Below the pieces are notes generated by a model, which worked only from the letters and a program-made list of their open reading frames with translations, was not told the origin of the DNA and did not search any database. Made by a program: the position numbers and the translations under genes. 64,000 nt of DNA. It comes from Saxidomus purpurata (lineage: Eukaryota > Mollusca > Bivalvia > Venerida > Veneridae). The DNA lies in contig JAFMSR010000003.1 in the NCBI GenBank assembly GCA_022818135.1, positions 12,759,325 through 12,823,324 on the forward strand, read 5' to 3'. Positions 60,901 to 64,000 of this stretch are shown here, in pieces; the stretch's first letter is position 1; the number at the start of each line of letters is the position of its first letter.

Positions 60901-61771
60901 GAAAGAAAAAACTTTTAAAGAAGGCCCAGAGCTTAGTTATTTGGAATGTAGCATTGTCTAGTGGACCTCTACCAAAATTTTAAAAATCATGACCCCTAGT
61001 TCAAAATTGACCCTGCACAGGAGGTCACTTGATTTTACATTAGCTTATATAGGAAAAACTTAAAAAATATTCTCCTGAAACCACAAGGCCTAGAGCTTAA
61101 ATACTTAGCATGTAGCATTTCCTAGTGGACCTCTACGAATAGTGTTCAAATCATGACCCCCGGATAAAAATTGACCCTGCCCGGGGGGCTCACTTGATTT
61201 AACATAGGCTTATATAGGAAGAACTTAAAAAAACTTTTTCTCTTAAACCACAAGATCCTAGACCTTAGATATTTAGCATGTAGCATAGCTTAGTGGACTT
61301 ATAGAATATTCACCAAATGAATACTTACATGTATATATAGAATATTTTTAAATACTTCTACAGAATATTTATAAAAACTTAGGTATAATATTTATAAACA
61401 TAATATATATAAATGATACTTGTGATGGTATAATTTGTTTTAGGTTGGAGCTGGAATCGAGTTTCATGTACATTATACTTTCATTTTATAACCAACGTCA
61501 GATATGTTTATGTACAAATTAAGATCAATTTCGCCGGCAAGACACCTTTCTTGGTAGTATTATTACTGCTAGTTTTTGTAACACCAAAAGAGATCATAGG
61601 ACATCAAACGTTTTGTTGAAAACAATGAAGTATCTATGAACTTCAGTCTGTGAATCTGACTTTTTATTACTTTCTTATTCAGGAACGGGTTCAAACGCAG
61701 CCTATGTTGAATATCGAAAGAACATAGAAAAATGGGACGTGTGTTACAAAGACGATGACCCGTCGGATATA
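51827..61771 (+). CDS. HK: Divergent hexokinase/glucokinase, six internal exons
   Basis: ATP-dependent hexose phosphorylation is the family reaction. Six exons join in frame to about 241 residues covering the N-terminal half of one hexokinase unit: helix KLKQMIETFESQI, DGTENGTFLGMDLGGTNLR (phosphate loop), MFDYIAKC, GFTFSFP, TTWTKSI, a SDTTGT segment and GTGSNAAYVE. Compared with the family, Ser of FSFP, Thr-Lys of TWTK, the catalytic Asp and the Asn of GTGSN are kept, but the Asn normally preceding the Asp (NDT) is Ser. The start exon lies upstream or was not recognised; the C-terminal half lies beyond the window. With such divergence it could be a specialised kinase for another sugar or a weakened paralogue. 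Confidence 0.88.
52905..53433 (+). mobile_element. 5'-truncated AGCTCACC-family element
   Basis: It starts inside the first core unit (CCAATGATGATGAAACTTGG), has three or four units, and ends GGTGAGCGATATAGGGCCAT then CTTTGCCCTCTTGTTT. It lies ~125 bp before the next hexokinase exon. Confidence 0.75.
53558..53697 (+). CDS. HK: Hexokinase exon, phosphate-binding LGGTN
   Basis: Acceptor AATTTTTCAG; donor GCT/GTGCGTAAG. The 140-bp exon encodes NGTFLGMDLGGTNLRMIRVD and continues to SGPCAA. LDLGGTN is the glycine-rich phosphate-1 motif of the actin/hexokinase/HSP70 fold. I chose the GTGCGT donor, not the GTAAGA four bases later, because only the former keeps frame with MFDYIAKC in the next exon. 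An upstream in-frame ATG at 53536 precedes the acceptor and is probably not used. Confidence 0.9.
53698..54629. other. Hexokinase intron, degraded repeat fragment
   Basis: Mostly unassigned. 54360-54580 contains AAAGGTCAAGGTCACAGGAA and CATCAAACTTGATAAGAAAC, a remnant of a pearl-like core unit. Confidence 0.45.
54630..55592 (+). repeat. ~24-bp CATCTCCCTGATGAAC minisatellite
   Basis: About 40 units of CCATCTCCCTGATGAACNAT-CA lie in the hexokinase intron. A larger block containing GAGAGTTCATCTCCGT and AAGAACAAG recurs ~340 bp apart (54786 and 55125), so part of the array was duplicated as a block. Minus-strand frames here (MGESSSGRWVSHQG-like) come from the 3n unit length and are not genes. 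Confidence 0.9.
55945..56023 (+). CDS. HK: Hexokinase exon, MFDYIAKC helix
   Basis: Acceptor ATTATTTTCAG; donor TTAG/GTAACT. 26 codons plus one base encode MFDYIAKCLSEFVSEEPYPE then GETIPL. Family members have LFDxIxxCxxxFL followed by a short linker ending LP(L/V)G just before FTFSFP. The last G with the next exon's GT codes the Gly of GFTFSFP. Confidence 0.88.
56492..56631 (+). CDS. HK: Hexokinase exon, GFTFSFP and TWTK
   Basis: Acceptor TTTCTTGCAG; donor GGC/GTAAGA. It codes GFTFSFPSEQKSLKNSTITT, WTKSITCSDGPGLDSVV and LLEEAIKRQG. FSFP and TWTK are the sugar-contact motifs of hexokinases (Ser, then Thr-Lys), and the AIKRxG end matches the family helix before the NDT segment. All expected contact residues in this exon are intact. 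Confidence 0.93.
56923..57130. mobile_element. 208-bp mariner-like MITE
   Basis: The left end is CTGTAAAAGTCGTTATTTTT and the right end AATATAAAGACTTTCACAG, forming ~30-bp inverted repeats that share CTGTRAAAGTCNTTAT and GCGAGTT. TA flanks both sides (56921-56922 and 57131-57132), the duplication typical of Tc1/mariner. No coding capacity. Confidence 0.8.
57131..57640. other. Hexokinase intron with A- and T-tracts
   Basis: An A13 tract at ~57172 and a T-run of ~18 at 57285-57302 are the only notable structures. Otherwise nothing recognised. Confidence 0.4.
57641..57746 (+). CDS. HK: Hexokinase exon, catalytic Asp (SDTTGT)
   Basis: Acceptor GATTTCAG; donor ATAG/GTGCGT. 35 codons plus one base: GLPVPVDVVARISDTTGTLL then AGVLADEKCRISLII. 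In hexokinases this is DVVAxVNDTVGTMxxC and CEVGLIxG. The catalytic Asp is kept, but the Asn before it is Ser and Val after Thr is Thr. The Asn contacts the sugar in solved hexokinase structures, so substrate binding may differ. The change is read directly from the sequence (AGT GAT ACC). Confidence 0.9.
57968..59030 (+). mobile_element. Intact pearl-like element, ATGCCCCC family
   Basis: TTATGCCCCCGAAGGGAGGC at the left, TTTCGGGGGCATTCGTCACT at the right; TGCCCCCGAA (57973-57982) and TTCGGGGGCA (58990-58999) are perfectly inverted. A (GTCY)n tract follows the left end (58005-58038). Five to six core units of 150-180 bp carry CGTGTCCGGACTGTAAC, ACATCAAGACGACGTGTCGC and AAAGGTCAAGGTCACAC. It terminates GGGACAGCTCTTGTTT. 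Reference copy for this family in the window. Confidence 0.88.
59160..59825 (+). mobile_element. 5'-truncated AGCTCACC-family element
   Basis: Core units with GGCATGTAGCATTGCCTAGT and GGACCTCTACCAAAATTGTT. Right end CAGGTGAGCGATAAAGGGCC then GTCATGGCCCGCTTGTTT. The left end is missing; it lies 130 bp after the element at 57968. Confidence 0.75.
60693..61290 (+). mobile_element. 3'-truncated AGCTCACC-family element
   Basis: The left end is intact: TTTAGCTCACCTGGCACAAA then GTGCAAGGG. Units follow with GATGAAACTTGG and AGCATTGTCTAGTGGACCTC. It breaks off at ~61290 in AT-rich sequence without the usual GCGATATAGGGCC end. Confidence 0.75.
61683..61771 (+). CDS. HK: Hexokinase exon, GTGSN motif
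   Basis: Acceptor TTCTTATTCAG; donor ATA/GTAAGT. With the carried G it codes GTGSNAAYVEYRKNIEKWDV then CYKDDDPSDI. GTGxNAxYxE is the conserved hexokinase segment whose Asn contacts the sugar; it is intact. After it, the family usually has an acidic-Gly stretch (VEGDEG) leading to the MxxNxEWGAFG segment. Here the stretch is replaced by CYKDDDPSDI, another sign of divergence. The remaining exons should lie beyond 64000. Confidence 0.9.
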
Positions 61772-62701
61772 GTAAGTAGTATTGTTGACAGAAAAGCCCG
61801 GCAAAAGTGATTGATATTTGAGGCCAGAATAAACAAATTCCTTGCCACCTAACTGAGATTATTTCAGTTTTTATTGTGTAACTTTTATGTTTGTTTCTGT
61901 GTATTACTTGATTTAAATGAGCAAAAATAGAGTATGTATTTGTGATGGCATGTAAGGCATATTAGAAACAGGGTCTTTCAAGTACAATTTCAAACCCTTA
62001 ATTAACAGGCATGTGTTAAATATATGTCTTTTTGTGCCGCTAGCTATTTTGTTGATGAGGAACATTTTTAGCTCATGTGAGCTCAGGGTGCTCAAAGTAA
62101 GCTTTTGTTATTGTGTGATGTCCACCTTTTGTCGTTGTCAATTTTGGCTAACATATTAGGGTTAAGAGCTCATTTTACCAGTATTATAAGGAAATTTTTC
62201 AATTTGTATATAAATAACCCTAAATATGGTTTATTTTCTCAGCTATTTTTTTTGCAATATTACACCATTTTAATTCTGTTACAGCATGGATTGGTTTCTT
62301 GTTCTTTCAGTAAACGGACTGTTTCATAACATTTTTTTCAACTTCGCGATTTTGTACTAAAATTTTACTACACAATATTCAAAAACAAAATTTATTAAGA
62401 AGGTGATCATTGAATAAAGTTATTAGGTTTCATAATAATACGAACTTTTTATCTCAGTTTCAATAATGAAAAAACTCGAGTTTATAAATTGCGTTCTGAA
62501 TGACATTTTATGTAGCCAAGACGATGGGGATACATTTCATGAACTTCAGGATAGATATGGCTGCTTTGCAGGTGCCATGCTTGTGATATTTCCCTTTCAA
62601 TGATACTTTCAGGGGTGAAGGAAGATGAATCTTCAACTACCCTTATAAAACAATATCTGGTTGGCTTTTATTGTGAAGAAAATTGACTTATTCGCATTTT
62701 T
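61772..62701. other. Hexokinase intron with fragment of a GCTCATGTGAGC repeat
   Basis: TTTTTAGCTCATGTGAGCTC at 62067 resembles the left end of another molluscan repeat family with an inverted start, but no core unit or right end is visible. The rest is AT-rich and unassigned. Confidence 0.45.
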
Positions 62702-63842
62702 AGCTTGACTTTTTGAAGAAAAGAAGGGCTATCCTACTCACCTTGGCTTTGGCATTGGCGTTGATGTTGGTGTTTTTTAGCTCACCTGGCACAAAGTTTT
62801 GCCAGTAAGTGAGCTATCATGACAATCTCAAGTCGCTTCGCATCCCAGGCATCGAAAAAATTTAGTCAAACCGTCTTGTCCGACCTTGAAAATTTCCTTC
62901 AAACAACATCTCAACTGGGCCACTTATGATTTGACTTGAAACTTTGCATGTCTTTAGGATGTACCATGGCAGATAACTCTATAAAAGTTGTTCAAAGAAT
63001 CCCTTTTTTTTTTTTTAAATTTGTTAAATTTTGCCTGCTAGGTACAATTTCATGCAGGAGATCTTGTTGACTTTTTTAATGGCAACAAATAGTGAAAAAT
63101 ATTAAAAAATCTTCTTCTCTGAAAGGGTTGGGGTCCACAAGGCATAGAGAACCACTTAGATGTTTGGCATGTAGCATTGTCTTAGTGGACTTCTATCAAG
63201 TAAAAATTTGTACAAATTATGGCCCTTGTTTGACTTTCAAAATTTGGTTACATTTTGCCCTGGGTGTCATCTTTATTTATGTATGACTGAACTTCATAAT
63301 CTCTAGGGGAACAAACTTCTTGAATTAGAAATTATCCTTGTTTACTCTGAAACCACAAGGCCTAGAGCACATAAGATAATTTGGCATGTAGCATTGCCTT
63401 GTAGACCTCTTCAAAGTTCCTTCAAATTATGCCCAAGGGTTAAAATTGACCTTTCCCTATCAGAAGTCACTTAGGGTTTTATCAAAGATTGAATAGTGTT
63501 CAGGGAAAACCCAATTTTTATATATTAACATTCTGTTTTCTAAGTTGATTTTCCACCAGGAAAGTGGACTTGTACCAATGTCTTTGGTCACTCTTGTTTA
63601 TTTGTACTTAAAATTCCTAGTTAAATTTTGCGAGCAACTGGCACTGTCATTAAAAACTTTGCTGTAGTATTCAGGGATATTAAACAAATATTAAACAATT
63701 AAGTTTGATAACCCTTGACTTAATATCTTACTTTTGGTCCGTGCAAATACAGATCGTTGTTTTGCCTTTTACTGCCAAAGTTTTGCTTTTACTGGAAAGC
63801 ACTTAAAAAAGTTATATGAGCTGTCCAACTGACAGCTCTTGT
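62702..63842 (+). mobile_element. AGCTTGACTTTT-family element split by insertion
   Basis: The left end TTTTAGCTTGACTTTTTGAA and (GGCNTT)n tract match the element at 7975. The right end AAAAAAGTTATATGAGCTGT then CCAACTGACAGCTCTTGTTT matches its terminus. The interior from 62777 is replaced by an AGCTCACC-family element, after which the outer sequence resumes (TTTGTACTTAAAATTCCTAG, compare ~8852). Confidence 0.75.
62777..63600 (+). mobile_element. AGCTCACC-family element nested in the 62702 element
   Basis: It starts TTTTTTAGCTCACCTGGCAC directly after the microsatellite of the outer element. Core units contain GGCATGTAGCATTG and CCACAAGGC. It ends near TGGTCACTCTTGTTTA at ~63600, a diverged form of the CTTGTT terminus. 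The T-run at 63007-63017 is internal. Confidence 0.7.
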
Positions 63843-64000
63843 TTCCTAACCTGTATGATTATGTCCCTAATATGTTTAGTTGCACCATCATCATTTGATT
63901 GTTCAACCCGTAGATAAGCTGCAAGTTACAAAGTGCCTCTGTTACACTACCAAGATGTCGGGGAATTGATTTATATCTATTCCTTTATGCCATAAAGATA
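63843..64000. other. Intron end of window
   Basis: Short unassigned AT-rich sequence; no exon recognised. Confidence 0.4.

Overview
This is a eukaryotic nuclear window, AT-rich, with long introns and dense repeats. It most probably comes from a bivalve mollusc. The best support is the repeat content. Many short elements carry (GTCY)n microsatellites, 145-190 bp tandem core units and short subterminal inverted repeats, which is the architecture described for bivalve pearl elements and for DINE-1/Helentron-associated elements. tRNA-derived SINEs, foldback elements and AT-tailed LINE fragments are also present. The species cannot be named from the sequence alone. Both genes lie on the + strand, and both are cut by the window edge.

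Region 1 (1-21.9 kb) is the 3' part of a gene for a single-pass membrane protein. Four phase-compatible exons are visible: a 27-bp microexon (345-371), a transmembrane exon (3522-3634), a tail exon with three copies of a PMN-x-K-[YF]-x-G motif (15445-15771), and a terminal exon with a lysine-rich block (19673-20221). The ectodomain lies upstream of the window. The introns are filled with minisatellites, a 592-bp foldback with a 6-bp target duplication, pearl-like elements and two clusters of the palindrome GAGATATCTC.

Region 2 (22-51.8 kb) has no recognisable host gene. It holds pearl-like elements, a hammerhead-like motif, a LINE inserted into another LINE, several hairpin elements, two copies of a 33-34 bp palindrome each flanked by a perfect 7-bp duplication, and a 3.3-kb satellite of ~116-bp GGTTACC-rich units. 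An inverted single-copy relative of the satellite edge lies 10 kb beyond the array. There are also a 1.5-kb TIR element with a 9-bp duplication and several TIR/MITE elements.

Region 3 (51.8-64 kb) carries six consecutive exons of a divergent hexokinase/glucokinase-type sugar kinase, about 241 residues, with both ends missing. The exons join in frame and keep the phosphate-binding LGGTN motif, GFTFSFP, TWTK, the catalytic Asp and GTGSN. The conserved Asn before the catalytic Asp is replaced by Ser. Its introns contain a 24-bp minisatellite, a mariner-like MITE, an intact pearl-like element and nested transposons.

The two genes show no functional link. Most other open frames in the window are products of repeats or chance AT-rich sequence.
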